DNA of 64,000 bases from Hymenobacter sedentarius (GTDB lineage: Bacteria > Bacteroidota > Bacteroidia > Cytophagales > Hymenobacteraceae), in contig NZ_CP013909.1 of NCBI RefSeq assembly GCF_001507645.1, forward strand, positions 3,100,001-3,164,000, in the 5' to 3' direction. The position numbers and the translations under genes are program-made. Every line of letters begins with the position of its first letter. Position 1 is the stretch's first letter. Below the pieces are notes generated by a model that was not told the origin of the DNA, made no database searches, and saw only the letters and a program-made list of their open reading frames with translations. Positions 1 to 11,488 of this stretch are shown one piece after another.

Positions 1-2
1 CG

Positions 3-2504
<2,502 letters not shown>

Positions 2505-2516
2505 CGGGGCCTGACA

Positions 2517-3173
2517 CTACCGCCGCGGGTCAGTTTCAGCCCCTGAGGCAACGGCTTGCTCAACCGGTGCTTTGCGTTTGGCCATCTGGTACCGTACCCG
2601 GAACCAGGTTGCCACGAGCAGCAGCAGGGCGCAGCCTTCGCTCAGTACTTTTTCGGCATCAAAAAAATCTACCGGCCGGTCCTTCAGCAGCGGGTCCATC
2701 ACCACGCCGTGCACCACGAAAAGCAGGGCCGTGGCGTAGGAAATCAGGTGCACGTTTTTCCAGGCGCGAAACCCCATGCGCTTGCGGATGCCATCCTGCG
2801 ACGTGAGTACCACGAGCACCAAAGCGTAAAATGCCAAGGCGCCCAGTGCTACAAAAAGCCGCTGATGCGGGGCATGCAGGGGAAACAGCACGTCAACCAG
2901 CGTGAATTTTGACGTTTTATCGACCACCAGCAACAGCGGATGCACGGCAGCAATGGCCAGGGCCACGTAAGCCGTCCAGTTGTGGATGTCGGCTACCGGA
3001 ATGCGCTTCACTAGGGCCGGGGCTTTCTTCCAGTACCACGACTTCCGGTAGGCGGTGCTGAGCATCATGCCCAACAGGAAGTTGGCGGTAAGGAGCACCG
3101 TGGCCACCAGGCCCGCCGCCGATGAAAGGTCCAGTAGGGAAATGTCCATGGGCAAAAAAAGTGAGGCAGCCAC
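2517..3173 (-). CDS. Ferric-reductase-like transmembrane protein
   Basis: 218 residues with about five or six hydrophobic helices. Histidines sit inside helices in the arrangement of the ferric reductase-like b-type heme domain: HNWTAYVALAIAAVHP near residues 64-79 and KNVHLISYATALLFVVHG near 140-157. There is no flavin- or NAD-binding module, so this is the membrane heme part only, comparable in architecture to MsrQ-type or standalone ferric reductase-like proteins. It starts 12 bp after the gldG stop on the same strand and probably shares its transcript. A second ATG lies nine codons inside (MDISLLD). Substrate and electron donor are unknown. Confidence 0.75.
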   Translation of the reverse strand: MAASLFLPMDISLLDLSSAAGLVATVLLTANFLLGMMLSTAYRKSWYWKKAPALVKRIPVADIHNWTAYVALAIAAVHPLLLVVDKTSKFTLVDVLFPLHAPHQRLFVALGALAFYALVLVVLTSQDGIRKRMGFRAWKNVHLISYATALLFVVHGVVMDPLLKDRPVDFFDAEKVLSEGCALLLLVATWFRVRYQMAKRKAPVEQAVASGAETDPRR

Positions 3174-3185
3174 GATGCCCCGTTG

Positions 3186-4916
3186 TTAGGCCGCAAACCG
3201 CGCATAGCGCCGCTTCCGGCGCCACGCCCGCACGGCCCCAAACAGCCCTAGCAAAGCCAGTGGGGCACCCAGGTTGAGCAGTTGCCAGCGGCGGCGCTGC
3301 TCGGCCAGCTTCACCTTGTCCAGGGGGCGGAGGGTGATTTGCTTGCCGCGCACCGAGATGAGGCCGGTTTCGTCGAGCAGATAGTCGGTGGCATTCAGCA
3401 CCAGCTCGCGGTTGGCAAATTCGGTGTTGGCGAGGCGGTCGAAGCCCAGGCGGTAGGGGTTGCCGGTTTTGGGGTCGATTTCCGAGCGGATGAAGTCGCC
3501 ATCGGAAATAACCAGGACTTTGCTGGGTTTTCCGTTGGGAGATTTTTCGGGCTGGAACTGCAGCGTGCCGGGCCGGGCGCGGTTGGCAAAGAGCGAGGGG
3601 AACTGGCCTTCGAGCAGGTAAGCCACCGGCTGGAAGCCTTTCTGGTACAGCTTGGGGTTGGGCTCGAGGCGGGCGTCGTTGAAGTTGATGGGCACGGGCG
3701 CTGGCAGCACGCGGGTGTAGCGCGAGGTGGTCATCAGAGGCGTCTTGCGGATGCCCACGGCCTTCACGGTGTCGAGGTTGCCCACAAACTTGAGGTACAC
3801 CGCGTCGAGGTTGCGGGTGATGGGGTGCGGGCTGAACTTGTTGATGAGCGGGTAGAGCTGCCAGGGCATGGGCTCAATTTTGGGCTTGTTGCCTTCCATG
3901 CCAGTCACCAGGGGAATCTGGCCGCAGTTGAGGTCGAGCAGTAGGTTCTGGTTTACGCGCAGGCCGTACTTGAAAAAGAGGTCGTCGAGGTTGAGGTTGT
4001 AGGGCGTAGCCAGGGCCACGCCGTTGCGGCTCACGCTGTCGAGGTCCACGCGCAGGGCATCCACAAAGAACAGCGCCTTGCCGCCCTGGGTGATGAACTG
4101 GTCGAGCTTGAACTTGTCGTCTTCCGAGTAGGGCGACTTGGGTTGAGCCACCACTACGGCGTCGAGGGCGCGCAAGTCGGGCACCTTGCTGAGCGTGACG
4201 CGGTACACGTCGTACTGTTGCTGCCAGGTGCTGAGCATGTCGCCGGCCTGGGCGTTGCTGAGCTCACCGTGGCCTTCAATCACCCCGATGCGCTTGCGCA
4301 GCCCGGGAACGAGCGCGCGGATGGTGCTGGCCAACTCATACTCCAGCCCTTCAATGCTTTGGTTGAGCCGAACGTCGGCCGCGGCGGCTTGATTGCCGCG
4401 CAGCAGCAGCACGTTTTTGTCCTGGCCGCCCACGCTCACCACCGCCCAGGGGAAGATGATTTTCTCCACGCGCTTGCCGTTTTCGGTGGCGCCGAGGTTG
4501 GTGGGCTTCAGCCCTTTTTTGATGAGCGAGGCGTAGAATTGGTTGCGGGCCGCTTCGGTACCGGCCGCGCTGGGGTCGATGAAGATATAGTTCAAATTGG
4601 CCCCGCCGTACACCTGGAACTCGGTCAGCGTTTCGCGCACGCCCTGCTCCAGGCGGCGAAAGGCGGGTGGGAAATCGCCGGTAAGGTACACCGTGATGGT
4701 AACCGGCTGCTTGAGGTCGCGCAGCAGCGTTTTGGTGGCCGGCGACATCGTGTAGCGCTTCTCTTCCGTCATGTCGATGCGGAAGAAAAAGCGCTGCGCC
4801 ACGAAGTTTATCAACAGCAGGAAGCCAAGAATGGCCGCGAAGTAAAGCAGGTCGCGCTGCTTGCGCGAGGCCGCTACAGGAGCCGCAAGCGGCGCATCAT
4901 TCAACGTATTTTCCAT
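3186..4916 (-). CDS. gldG: Gliding motility ABC component GldG
   Basis: 576 residues with the GldG plan: a short cytoplasmic N-terminus, one membrane helix (about 24-44, YFAAILGFLLLINFVAQRFF), a long periplasmic ABC_transp_aux region, and a C-terminal helix (about 545-563) with a basic tail. The segment FFRIDMTEEKRYTMSPATK after the first helix is typical of the family. With GldA and GldF it forms the ABC-type complex genetically required for Bacteroidota gliding; its cargo is not established. Its ATG overlaps the gldF stop by one base, showing tight translational coupling. Confidence 0.93.
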   Translation of the reverse strand: MENTLNDAPLAAPVAASRKQRDLLYFAAILGFLLLINFVAQRFFFRIDMTEEKRYTMSPATKTLLRDLKQPVTITVYLTGDFPPAFRRLEQGVRETLTEFQVYGGANLNYIFIDPSAAGTEAARNQFYASLIKKGLKPTNLGATENGKRVEKIIFPWAVVSVGGQDKNVLLLRGNQAAAADVRLNQSIEGLEYELASTIRALVPGLRKRIGVIEGHGELSNAQAGDMLSTWQQQYDVYRVTLSKVPDLRALDAVVVAQPKSPYSEDDKFKLDQFITQGGKALFFVDALRVDLDSVSRNGVALATPYNLNLDDLFFKYGLRVNQNLLLDLNCGQIPLVTGMEGNKPKIEPMPWQLYPLINKFSPHPITRNLDAVYLKFVGNLDTVKAVGIRKTPLMTTSRYTRVLPAPVPINFNDARLEPNPKLYQKGFQPVAYLLEGQFPSLFANRARPGTLQFQPEKSPNGKPSKVLVISDGDFIRSEIDPKTGNPYRLGFDRLANTEFANRELVLNATDYLLDETGLISVRGKQITLRPLDKVKLAEQRRRWQLLNLGAPLALLGLFGAVRAWRRKRRYARFAA

Positions 4917-5641
4917 TACCAGTTACGGCTGCGTAAGGCCAGTCGCGTGGCCTGCAAAGCCACCGCAACCACGCTGAAGAAATAAACCAAGTCGCGCGAG
5001 TCAATCAGGCCCTTGCTCAAGTCGCGGTAGTGCGCCGCAATGCCCAGCTGGCTCACGTAATACGCCGGGCCGCCTTCCAGCACCGATGCCAGCGAATCGA
5101 ACCCGGAGTACACCAGAAAACAGCCCACCACCGCCACCAGAAACGCGATAATTTGGTCGCGCGTGAGGGCCGAGGCCAGAATGCCGATGGCCGCAAACAC
5201 CGCCGCCAGCAGCGCTAGCCCCAGGTAGGAGCCCACCGTGGCGGCCGAATCGATATTGCCTTCCGGGTTGCCCAACTTGTAAACCGAGAAGTAATACAGC
5301 AGCGTCGGAATCAGGGCCAGCAAGGCCAGGATAAAGCAGGCCAGGTACTTGCCGCCGATAATCTGCCCATCGGTGAGCGGACGGGTGAGGAGCAGCTCAA
5401 TTGTGCCGGCCTTTTTCTCCTCTGCAAACGTGCGCATGGTGATGGCTGGAATCAGAAACAGGAATATCCACGGAGCCAGGTTGAACAGCGTCTGCAGGTC
5501 GGCATAGCCGTAGTCCAGCACACTGCTGTCGGGAAAAACCCAGACAAACAGGCCGGTCGCAATCAGAAACACGCCCAGCACCACGTAGGCGACGGGGGAG
5601 TTCAGGAAGGCGTTGAATTCTTTTTGAAGGATTGTTAGCAT
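4916..5641 (-). CDS. gldF: Gliding motility ABC permease GldF
   Basis: 241-residue ABC-2 type permease with six predicted membrane helices. The conserved segment PAITMRTFAEEKKAGTIELL near residues 65-84 is characteristic of GldF/NosY-like permeases. The stop codon overlaps the gldG start by one base. The ATPase gene gldA is upstream on the same strand but separated by a 94 bp palindrome, so gldA may be transcribed separately or attenuated before gldFG. Length and topology match the family. Confidence 0.93.
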   Translation of the reverse strand: MLTILQKEFNAFLNSPVAYVVLGVFLIATGLFVWVFPDSSVLDYGYADLQTLFNLAPWIFLFLIPAITMRTFAEEKKAGTIELLLTRPLTDGQIIGGKYLACFILALLALIPTLLYYFSVYKLGNPEGNIDSAATVGSYLGLALLAAVFAAIGILASALTRDQIIAFLVAVVGCFLVYSGFDSLASVLEGGPAYYVSQLGIAAHYRDLSKGLIDSRDLVYFFSVVAVALQATRLALRSRNW

Positions 5642-5648
5642 AGTGTCT

Positions 5649-5742
5649 GAACGTCATGCTGAGCTTGCCGAAGCATCTCTACCGCGCAAGTAATTGATTA
5701 GTGTTGAGGTAGAGATGCTTCGGCAAGCTCAGCATGACGTTC
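5649..5742. repeat. Intergenic palindrome, GTCATGCTGAGC family, copy 1
   Basis: Perfect 35 bp inverted repeat: left arm 5649-5683, right arm 5708-5742, loop 24 bp. The arms contain GTCATGCTGAGC and CGAAGCATCTCTACC. A T-rich run follows the right arm on the plus strand. It lies between gldA and gldF. Confidence 0.9.
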
Positions 5743-5761
5743 TTTTTTCGTTGTTTTGTTT

Positions 5762-6670
5762 CTACTTGGTGAGCTCCCCAAACACCTCTTCCAGGCTCTG
5801 CTGCTCCTGCCGCAGCCCTAGCAAAATCCAGCCTTCCTGCGCGGCCAGCCGCGACACGGCCGCGCGCGGGTCGGTGCCGGGCGCGGTGCGGAGCAGGATG
5901 GCGCCATCCGGCGCGGTTTCGACGTGGCGCACGCCTGGAAGCTTGGCCAGCAGGGACGGGGCCACGGTGCCTTCGAACTCGGCGCGCACCACGGTTTCGC
6001 CAGCGGCGCGGGCAGCTAGCTCGGCCACGGGGCTGTCGGCCACCAGCTTGCCCCGGCTGATGATGAGCACGCGCGAGCACAGGGCCGTGACTTCGGGCAG
6101 AATGTGGGTACTGAAAATGACGGTTTTGTCTTCGCCGACTTCCCGGATGAGCTGCCGGATTTCCAGAATCTGGTTGGGGTCGAGGCCGGTGGTGGGCTCG
6201 TCCAGAATCAGCACGTCCGGGTCATGAATGAGGGCCTGGGCCAGCCCAACCCGCTGCCGGTAGCCCTTGCTGAGCGCCCCGATTTGCTTGTTTTGCTCGC
6301 GGCTCAGGCCCACTCGCCGCACCAGCTCGGCCACGCGCGTGCGCAAGCCAGGGCCGCGCAGCCCGTGCACCGAGCCGATGAATTCGAGGTACTCGTGCAC
6401 GTACATGTCGAGGTAGAGCGGGTTGTGCTCAGGCAGGTAGCCCACATGCCGGCGCACGGCTAGGCTTTCGGTGAGCACGTCGTGCCCGGCCACGCGCACC
6501 GTGCCGGAGGTAGGAGGAAGGTAGCCGGTGGCAATCTTCATCGTGGTGCTTTTGCCCGCACCGTTAGGCCCCAGGAAACCCACGATTTCGCCCTTGCCAG
6601 CCGTGAAGCTGATGTCGTCCACGGCGTTTTGGGTGCCGTAGGTTTTGGTCAGGTGTTCTATTTCTACCAT
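5762..6670 (-). CDS. gldA: Gliding motility ABC ATPase GldA
   Basis: 302-residue ABC ATPase. Walker A GPNGAGKST is at about 34-42, the signature LSKGYRQRVG near 135-144 and Walker B DVLILDEPTTGLDP near 155-168, followed by the switch histidine in STHILPE. The C-terminal 80 residues form the extra domain seen in GldA and related Gld/NatA-type ATPases. It energises the GldFG membrane complex. The gene is separated from gldF by palindrome copy 1 and preceded by copy 2. Confidence 0.93.
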   Translation of the reverse strand: MVEIEHLTKTYGTQNAVDDISFTAGKGEIVGFLGPNGAGKSTTMKIATGYLPPTSGTVRVAGHDVLTESLAVRRHVGYLPEHNPLYLDMYVHEYLEFIGSVHGLRGPGLRTRVAELVRRVGLSREQNKQIGALSKGYRQRVGLAQALIHDPDVLILDEPTTGLDPNQILEIRQLIREVGEDKTVIFSTHILPEVTALCSRVLIISRGKLVADSPVAELAARAAGETVVRAEFEGTVAPSLLAKLPGVRHVETAPDGAILLRTAPGTDPRAAVSRLAAQEGWILLGLRQEQQSLEEVFGELTK

Positions 6671-6688
6671 ATGGGGTTATTTGTCAGA

Positions 6689-6808
6689 AAGACCGTCATG
6701 CTGAGCGGAGCCGAAGCATCTCGCGTGCAGCAGTAACTCAATCGTTCAAACGTCATTAGTCAGTGGTGGCACGCGAGATGCTTCGGCTCCGCTCAGCATG
6801 ACGGTCTT
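6689..6808. repeat. Intergenic palindrome, GTCATGCTGAGC family, copy 2
   Basis: Perfect 40 bp arms at 6689-6728 and 6769-6808 with a 40 bp loop. Same core as copy 1 but with CGGAGCCGAAG in place of CTTGCCGAAG inside the arm; both arms changed together, so pairing is kept. It lies between an SDR gene and gldA. Confidence 0.9.
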
Positions 6809-6819
6809 GTGTAATCGTC

Positions 6820-7512
6820 CTACTTGACGTTGGCCGGCCGTAGCTGAATTTCGGAAATCATGGTTGTATCCGGGGCTTCAATGGCGTGCACCATGGCCGC
6901 CGCAACGGATTCGGGCGTCATTTTATGCGGGTCGGGCGTGGCTCCGGGCTGGTTGCCGTTGAAATGGGTTTCCACTGAGCCCGGCATGACGCACGTGACG
7001 CGGATGCCGGCCGGCCGTACTTCCTTAAACAGCGCATCGGAAAAGCCGCGCACGGCAAATTTGGTGGCGCAGTAACCCGACATTCCGGCGGAGCCCGCCG
7101 TGCCCGCCAGCGAGGCCACGTTCACGATGTGGCCCTGGTGCTGGCGCTTCATCTGCGGGAGCACGGCGCGGGTGCACAGGAAAACCCCGTGCACGTTGGT
7201 ATCGAACATCGCTTTCCAGTCTTTGGATTTAAAGCCATCGACTTCGCCCATGATGCCCAGGCCGGCGTTGTTTACCAGCACGTGAATTTCCGGGCCCAGC
7301 TCCCGCACGGTGTTGGTGAAGGCTTCGGCTACGGCTACTTCGTCGCGCACGTCGCACTCAAAAAACTGGAATCGGTCGTGCACCAGGCCTTCGGGGGCGG
7401 TGCGGCCCCAGCCCGCTACGGCGGCGCCGCGGGCCAGCAGGGCTTCCACGGTGGCTCGTCCTATTCCTTTGCCCGCGCCCGTGACGATGGCTACTTTGCC
7501 GGTGAGGTCCAT
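6820..7512 (-). CDS. Short-chain dehydrogenase/reductase (3-oxoacyl-ACP reductase-like)
   Basis: 230 residues, a classical SDR. The nucleotide-binding glycine motif TGAGKGIG is at about 11-18, NNAG near 85-88, the catalytic Ser in NVASLAG, and the YxxxK pair in SGYCATK near 150-154. An NAD(P)-dependent oxidoreductase is certain; the substrate is not visible. The C-terminus MISEIQLRPANVK resembles the second SDR in this window (EELLIRPQLGD), suggesting the two are paralogues. The start is the first ATG and shares a short divergent promoter region with the DUF2807 gene. Confidence 0.88.
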   Translation of the reverse strand: MDLTGKVAIVTGAGKGIGRATVEALLARGAAVAGWGRTAPEGLVHDRFQFFECDVRDEVAVAEAFTNTVRELGPEIHVLVNNAGLGIMGEVDGFKSKDWKAMFDTNVHGVFLCTRAVLPQMKRQHQGHIVNVASLAGTAGSAGMSGYCATKFAVRGFSDALFKEVRPAGIRVTCVMPGSVETHFNGNQPGATPDPHKMTPESVAAAMVHAIEAPDTTMISEIQLRPANVK

Positions 7513-7593
7513 TTATCTTTGAGAAAATTAAGAATGCAAATGCGCTATACGAATTTGCGGCCGCAAGTTAGCGGCACAAGGGGGTTTGGGAAG

Positions 7594-8337
7594 ATGAAGC
7601 GGCTGGGGCGCGCGGGGCTGGGGGTGGCGTTGGCGGCGGGCCTGAGCACTTGCGGCCCCGGGCACGGCACCGACTGCCTGAAAAGCACCGGCACCATCAT
7701 CGTGGAGCGCCGCGAAGTAGCCCCCGACCTCATAACCGTAACGGCCTACGACAACGTGGACCTGCGCCTGGTGCAGGACTCCCAGACCTACGCCGAAGTG
7801 CGAACCGGCGAAAACCTGATGACGGACATCGAGTTCACGCGCAAAGGCAACAGCCTGGAAATAAACAATACCAGCCGCTGCAACTGGGCCCGCAGCTACG
7901 ACACGCCCCGCGAAGTAACCCTGCACCTGCCCCGCATCACCAACGTGTTTCTGCGCGGGCAGGGCAACGTGAGCACCGTGGGCGAGTTTGTGAAAGACAC
8001 CATCTTCTTCCATTTGGTAGGAGCCGGCGATTTCGACCTCACCCTGAAAGCCCGCCAGGTGTACCTCGATTTGTACGAGCTGGGCGATGTAAACCTGCGC
8101 GGCAGCACCGGCGGCTTCAATTTCACCCTCGGCGGCTCCGGGCGTTTGTTCGCCCACGACCTGGCCTCGCGCACATGCTACTTCAACATGACCCGCGACA
8201 GCGACGGCGCCGCCCACGTGCGCGCCACCGAAGCGGTGGGCGGCACCGTGGCCGGCAACGGCACGTTTTACTACAGCGGCGCGCCGGCCTATACCGATAT
8301 CAAAGTAATCGGCAAGGGCGGCCAGAAAACAGAGTAG
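7594..8337 (+). CDS. DUF2807 (GIN-domain) putative lipoprotein
   Basis: 247 residues from the ATG at 7594. The N-terminus reads MKRLGRAGLGVALAAGLSTCG, a signal peptide with an atypical lipobox (LSTC, Thr before Cys). The rest is the parallel beta-helix-like head GIN/DUF2807 domain with the typical opening YDNVDLRLVQ and repeated short beta-strands (GQGNVS, GAGDFD, GDVNL, GSGRLF). It is expected on the cell surface or in the periplasm; function unknown. An earlier in-frame ATG at 7534 would put about 20 residues before the signal peptide and is less likely. Confidence 0.8.
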   Translation: MKRLGRAGLGVALAAGLSTCGPGHGTDCLKSTGTIIVERREVAPDLITVTAYDNVDLRLVQDSQTYAEVRTGENLMTDIEFTRKGNSLEINNTSRCNWARSYDTPREVTLHLPRITNVFLRGQGNVSTVGEFVKDTIFFHLVGAGDFDLTLKARQVYLDLYELGDVNLRGSTGGFNFTLGGSGRLFAHDLASRTCYFNMTRDSDGAAHVRATEAVGGTVAGNGTFYYSGAPAYTDIKVIGKGGQKTE

Positions 8338-8354
8338 GCGAATTAGAAAAAGAC

Positions 8355-8439
8355 TGTCACGCTGAGCTGGCGAAGCATCTTATCACCGCTGCACGAATCG
8401 TATTGGCGTGACAAGATGCTTTGCCAGCTCAGCATGACA
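8355..8439. repeat. Intergenic palindrome, GTCATGCTGAGC family, copy 3
   Basis: Imperfect inverted repeat with arms about 8355-8386 (TGTCACGCTGAGC...) and 8408-8439 (...GCTCAGCATGACA). It lies between convergent genes and abuts the stop codon of the following SDR gene, so it may also serve as a bidirectional terminator. Confidence 0.8.
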
Positions 8440-9165
8440 TTAGCCTAAGTCGCCCAGCTGCGGCCGAATCAGCAGCTCTTCCACCACGGCGTGCGGCGAA
8501 AGGGAAAACGCCGAAAACACGGCTTCGGCCACGTCTTCGGCCCGCACAAACCGCTCGGTGGGCAGATCCACGCCTTCCCAGCTGGCCGTGAGGGTGGGGC
8601 CCGGCAATACTGCCGTCACGCGCACGCCGCTGGGCTTTAGCTCTTCCCGCAGGTTTTTGGTGAAGCCCAGCAGGGCGTGCTTGGCAATGCCGTAGGAGCC
8701 GCCGTTGGGGTAAGCGGTGATGCTGGCCGTGGAGCAAATGGTGAAAATATGGCCCCGGCTTTGGGCGATGAGGCCCGGCAGCAGGGGCAGGGTCACGTCG
8801 TAGGCACTGAGCAGGTTCACGGCCAGCATCTGGCGCAGCTGCGAGCCATCGGCGGGTTCGTCCTGCAGCCGGCCGGGAATGAAGGCGCCGGCGTTGTTTA
8901 TCAGCACTTCAATCGGAAGATTCAGTTCAAGTACGAAGGCCGCAAAGCGGGCGCAGTCCTCGTACTGGCTCAAGTCGGCCGGCAAGGTGTGGAGCCGGGC
9001 GCCGGGAACATCCGCGGCCAACTCGGTTGTGAGGGTGGTTAAATCGGCGGCCGAACGGGCGCAGGTGGCCACTGGGTGCCCCGCGCGCAGGAAGCGCGAC
9101 ACTAAGGCGCGTCCGATACCTTTGCTGCCGCCGGTGACGACAATTAATTTTTCGCTCGTTTGCAC
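8440..9165 (-). CDS. Short-chain dehydrogenase/reductase
   Basis: 241-residue classical SDR: TGGSKGIG near residues 11-18, NNAGAF near 90, an active-site Ser in ICSTAS and YGIAK near 157-161. The C-terminal RPQLGDLG resembles sepiapterin-reductase-like and related SDR subfamilies in Bacteroidota, but the substrate cannot be named. The stop codon lies at the edge of palindrome copy 3. It is divergent from the downstream Mla permease gene with about 100 bp between starts. Confidence 0.87.
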   Translation of the reverse strand: MQTSEKLIVVTGGSKGIGRALVSRFLRAGHPVATCARSAADLTTLTTELAADVPGARLHTLPADLSQYEDCARFAAFVLELNLPIEVLINNAGAFIPGRLQDEPADGSQLRQMLAVNLLSAYDVTLPLLPGLIAQSRGHIFTICSTASITAYPNGGSYGIAKHALLGFTKNLREELKPSGVRVTAVLPGPTLTASWEGVDLPTERFVRAEDVAEAVFSAFSLSPHAVVEELLIRPQLGDLG

Positions 9166-9265
9166 TATCTCTGCGTGATTTTACGTAAGGTGCGGCGTTA
9201 CACAGGCACTCGACTGTAGCAACACGACCGCCCAAACTTCGGTTTTTATTCTCAACTATTCCCCA

Positions 9266-9997
9266 ATGCTTAAAACTCTAGGCTCGTTCGTCCTTTTTCT
9301 GCGCGGCATGGTCTCGCGCACGGAGCGCTTCAGCGTGCTCTGGAACCGAACCATGGAAGAGGCCATGCTTATCGGGGTCGACTCCGTTCTCATCGTTTCC
9401 ATTGTGTCGGCGTTCATCGGGGCCGTTACCTGCGTGCAGATTGCCTACAACCTCACCAATCCGCTTATTCCGCAATCCACCATTGGCTACATGGTGCGCG
9501 AAATGACCATTCTGGAGCTGGCGCCCACCATCACCAGCATCGTGCTGGCAGGCAAAGTAGGCAGCAGCATCGCCGGTGGGCTGGGCACCATGCGCATCAC
9601 CGAGCAGGTGTCGGCGCTTGAGGTGATGGGCATCAATTCCACATCTTATTTGGTGTTGCCGCGCATTATTGCCGCGCTGCTCATGTTTCCGCTGCTGGTT
9701 ATCCTGGCCATGGGGCTGTCCATTCTCGGTGGCTACCTGGCGGGCACCCTCACCGGCGTGATGACGGCCCAGGACTACATCGAAGGCATTCGGACGGATT
9801 TTATTCCCTACAACATCGTGTTTGCCTTGATTAAAGCCGTGGTGTTTGCCTTTCTCGTGTCCGGCATTTCTTCCTTCAAGGGGTACTACACCACCGGCGG
9901 GGCCCTAGAAGTGGGCGCGGCCAGCACCGGGGCGGTTACCAACTCCATCATCGCCATTCTGGTCGCCGACTTTGCCCTGGCCGCTTTGCTGCTCTGA
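9266..9997 (+). CDS. mlaE: MlaE-type lipid ABC transporter permease
   Basis: 243 residues of the MlaE/YrbE permease family. The characteristic segments are present: the EAMLIGVDSV entry helix, LAGKVGSSIAGGLGTMRITEQVSALEVMGI near residues 92-121, and a C-terminal GALEVGAASTGAVTNSIIAI. These proteins move phospholipids between the inner and outer membranes together with an MlaF ATPase and an MCE protein. The ATPase gene follows 95 bp downstream; no MCE-domain gene is visible next to it in this window. Confidence 0.9.
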   Translation: MLKTLGSFVLFLRGMVSRTERFSVLWNRTMEEAMLIGVDSVLIVSIVSAFIGAVTCVQIAYNLTNPLIPQSTIGYMVREMTILELAPTITSIVLAGKVGSSIAGGLGTMRITEQVSALEVMGINSTSYLVLPRIIAALLMFPLLVILAMGLSILGGYLAGTLTGVMTAQDYIEGIRTDFIPYNIVFALIKAVVFAFLVSGISSFKGYYTTGGALEVGAASTGAVTNSIIAILVADFALAALLL

Positions 9998-10000
9998 TTA

Positions 10001-10088
10001 GTTGTCAGTTGCTGGTTGTCGGTTGTTAGCTCTGCTAATGGCTCACAGCCCAACAACTCTGGACAACGAACACCTGATAACTGACAAC
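10001..10088. repeat. Imperfect intergenic inverted repeat
   Basis: Left arm GTTGTCAGTTGCTGGTTGTC (10001-10020) and a right arm ending GATAACTGACAAC (to 10088) form an imperfect palindrome between the two Mla-type genes. The sequence belongs to neither the GTCATGCTGAGC nor the AATTCCTCATT family. Confidence 0.6.
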
Positions 10089-10092
10089 CATC

Positions 10093-10908
10093 ATGATTGA
10101 AGTATCCAATATTGAAAAATCGTTCGACGGCACGCCCGTGCTGAAAGGCATTTCGTGCGTGTTCGAAACCGGCAAGTGCAACCTGCTGCTCGGCGGCTCC
10201 GGCACGGGCAAAAGCGTGCTGCTGCAGTGCATTGTGGGCCTGATGAAGCCGGACATCGGCTCCATTACCTTCGACGGCACGGTGTACACCAACAGCAAGA
10301 TTGACATCCGCCAGGAAATCCGGCGCAAAATCGGCATGCTGTTCCAGGGCTCGGCCCTGTTCGACTCGATGACGGTGGCCCAGAACGTGGAATTCCCGCT
10401 GCAGATGCTCACCCCCGAAATGACGCCCGAAGAGCGCCGCGAACGGGTAGAGTTTTGCCTGAAGCGCGTGGGGCTGGAGAAAGCCGGCGACAAGATGCCC
10501 GCCGAGATTTCGGGCGGTATGAAGAAGCGCGTGGGCATTGCCCGCGCCATTGCCCCGCACTGTACTTACCTTTTTTGCGACGAGCCCAACTCCGGCCTGG
10601 ATCCGGCCACGAGCATTAAAATCGACGAATTGATTCGCGAAATCACCCACGAATACGGCATCACCACCGTCATCGTGACCCACGACATGAACTCGGTGAT
10701 TGAAATTGGCGAGCACATCATCTTCCTCCACCAGGGTAAAAAGCTCTGGGACGGCACCAAAGAAGAGGTGTTGAATGCCGAAGTGCCCGAGCTGCAGGAG
10801 TTTATCTTCAGCAGCGCCCTGGTGCGGGCCGCCAAAAAAGTAGACGACGAATCGGTTGGTGGCCTCGCCGCCCTTACCGAATCCGTGGACCACGGCGGCG
10901 GCATTTAG
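10093..10908 (+). CDS. mlaF: MlaF-type ABC ATPase
   Basis: 271-residue ABC ATPase with Walker A GGSGTGKS (about 34-41), signature ISGGMKKRVGIARA (about 138-151) and a Walker B segment reading LFCDEPNSGLDP. The permissive ISGGMKKR signature and the EFIFSSALVRAAKK tail are typical of MlaF-type ATPases. It pairs with the upstream MlaE permease. The gene ends before a strong hairpin terminator. Confidence 0.9.
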   Translation: MIEVSNIEKSFDGTPVLKGISCVFETGKCNLLLGGSGTGKSVLLQCIVGLMKPDIGSITFDGTVYTNSKIDIRQEIRRKIGMLFQGSALFDSMTVAQNVEFPLQMLTPEMTPEERRERVEFCLKRVGLEKAGDKMPAEISGGMKKRVGIARAIAPHCTYLFCDEPNSGLDPATSIKIDELIREITHEYGITTVIVTHDMNSVIEIGEHIIFLHQGKKLWDGTKEEVLNAEVPELQEFIFSSALVRAAKKVDDESVGGLAALTESVDHGGGI

Positions 10909-10930
10909 CCCAACTTACTCCAAACCGAAG

Positions 10931-10959
10931 GGGCCCGCCCGGCATTGCCGGGCGGGCCC
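10931..10959. terminator. Hairpin terminator between convergent genes
   Basis: Perfect 13 bp GC-rich stem (10931-10943 with 10947-10959, loop ATT) followed by TTTCGTTTA on the plus strand. It sits between the stops of mlaF (+) and the YfiT-like gene (-) and can act in both directions. Confidence 0.85.
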
Positions 10960-10965
10960 TTTCGT

Positions 10966-11484
10966 TTATTGCTGCAAGGCCTTGAGGTGGGCCAGGTGGT
11001 GCTGCCCGTGCCAGGCGTACAGGGCCAGGGCTTGGTCGAGGGTAAAAGCGCGCTTGGTGCCGGGGTGGTAGAACGTGCGCTGCCACTGCTCGTCGCTGAG
11101 GTGGTGCAGCAGCGAGACCCAGCGCGTGTGCAGGGCCTCCAGCAGCGTCAGGGACACCGTGATGGGCGTGGCGGCTACGTCGGGCAGCTCGGCCCAAGCT
11201 TGCTCGTCGTAGGGGCATATGGTAGGGTTTTCCTCCGTCAGGGCCAGCCGAAAGCGGCAGTAGCTGTTCAGGTGCGAATCGGCAAGGTGGTGGATTACCT
11301 GCCGGCCATTCCAGCCGCCGGGGCGGTAGGGGCGCTCCAGGCCCACGCCGCCCACGGCCCGGGCCACGGCCGTGAGTTGAGCCGGCAAGTCCGCAAGCTG
11401 CTGAATGAGGGCCGTGCGCTCGGCAGGGGGGAGGGCGCCTTCCGGCAGTTGGGCCTGCCCGATGGGGTAGCTGAGACTTACCAT
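10966..11484 (-). CDS. YfiT/BstA-like DinB-fold protein
   Basis: 172 residues of the DinB four-helix fold, YfiT subgroup. The three metal-ligand histidines can be placed: HHLADSH near residues 65-71 and WHGQHHLAHL near 158-167. The N-terminus YPIGQAQLPEG is the usual YfiT opening. In Firmicutes BstA is a bacillithiol S-transferase; in Bacteroidota this group is annotated as a putative metal-dependent hydrolase and the thiol substrate is unproven. The ATG is preceded by the AATTCCTCATT-type palindrome. Confidence 0.83.
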   Translation of the reverse strand: MVSLSYPIGQAQLPEGALPPAERTALIQQLADLPAQLTAVARAVGGVGLERPYRPGGWNGRQVIHHLADSHLNSYCRFRLALTEENPTICPYDEQAWAELPDVAATPITVSLTLLEALHTRWVSLLHHLSDEQWQRTFYHPGTKRAFTLDQALALYAWHGQHHLAHLKALQQ

Positions 11485-11488
11485 ATTT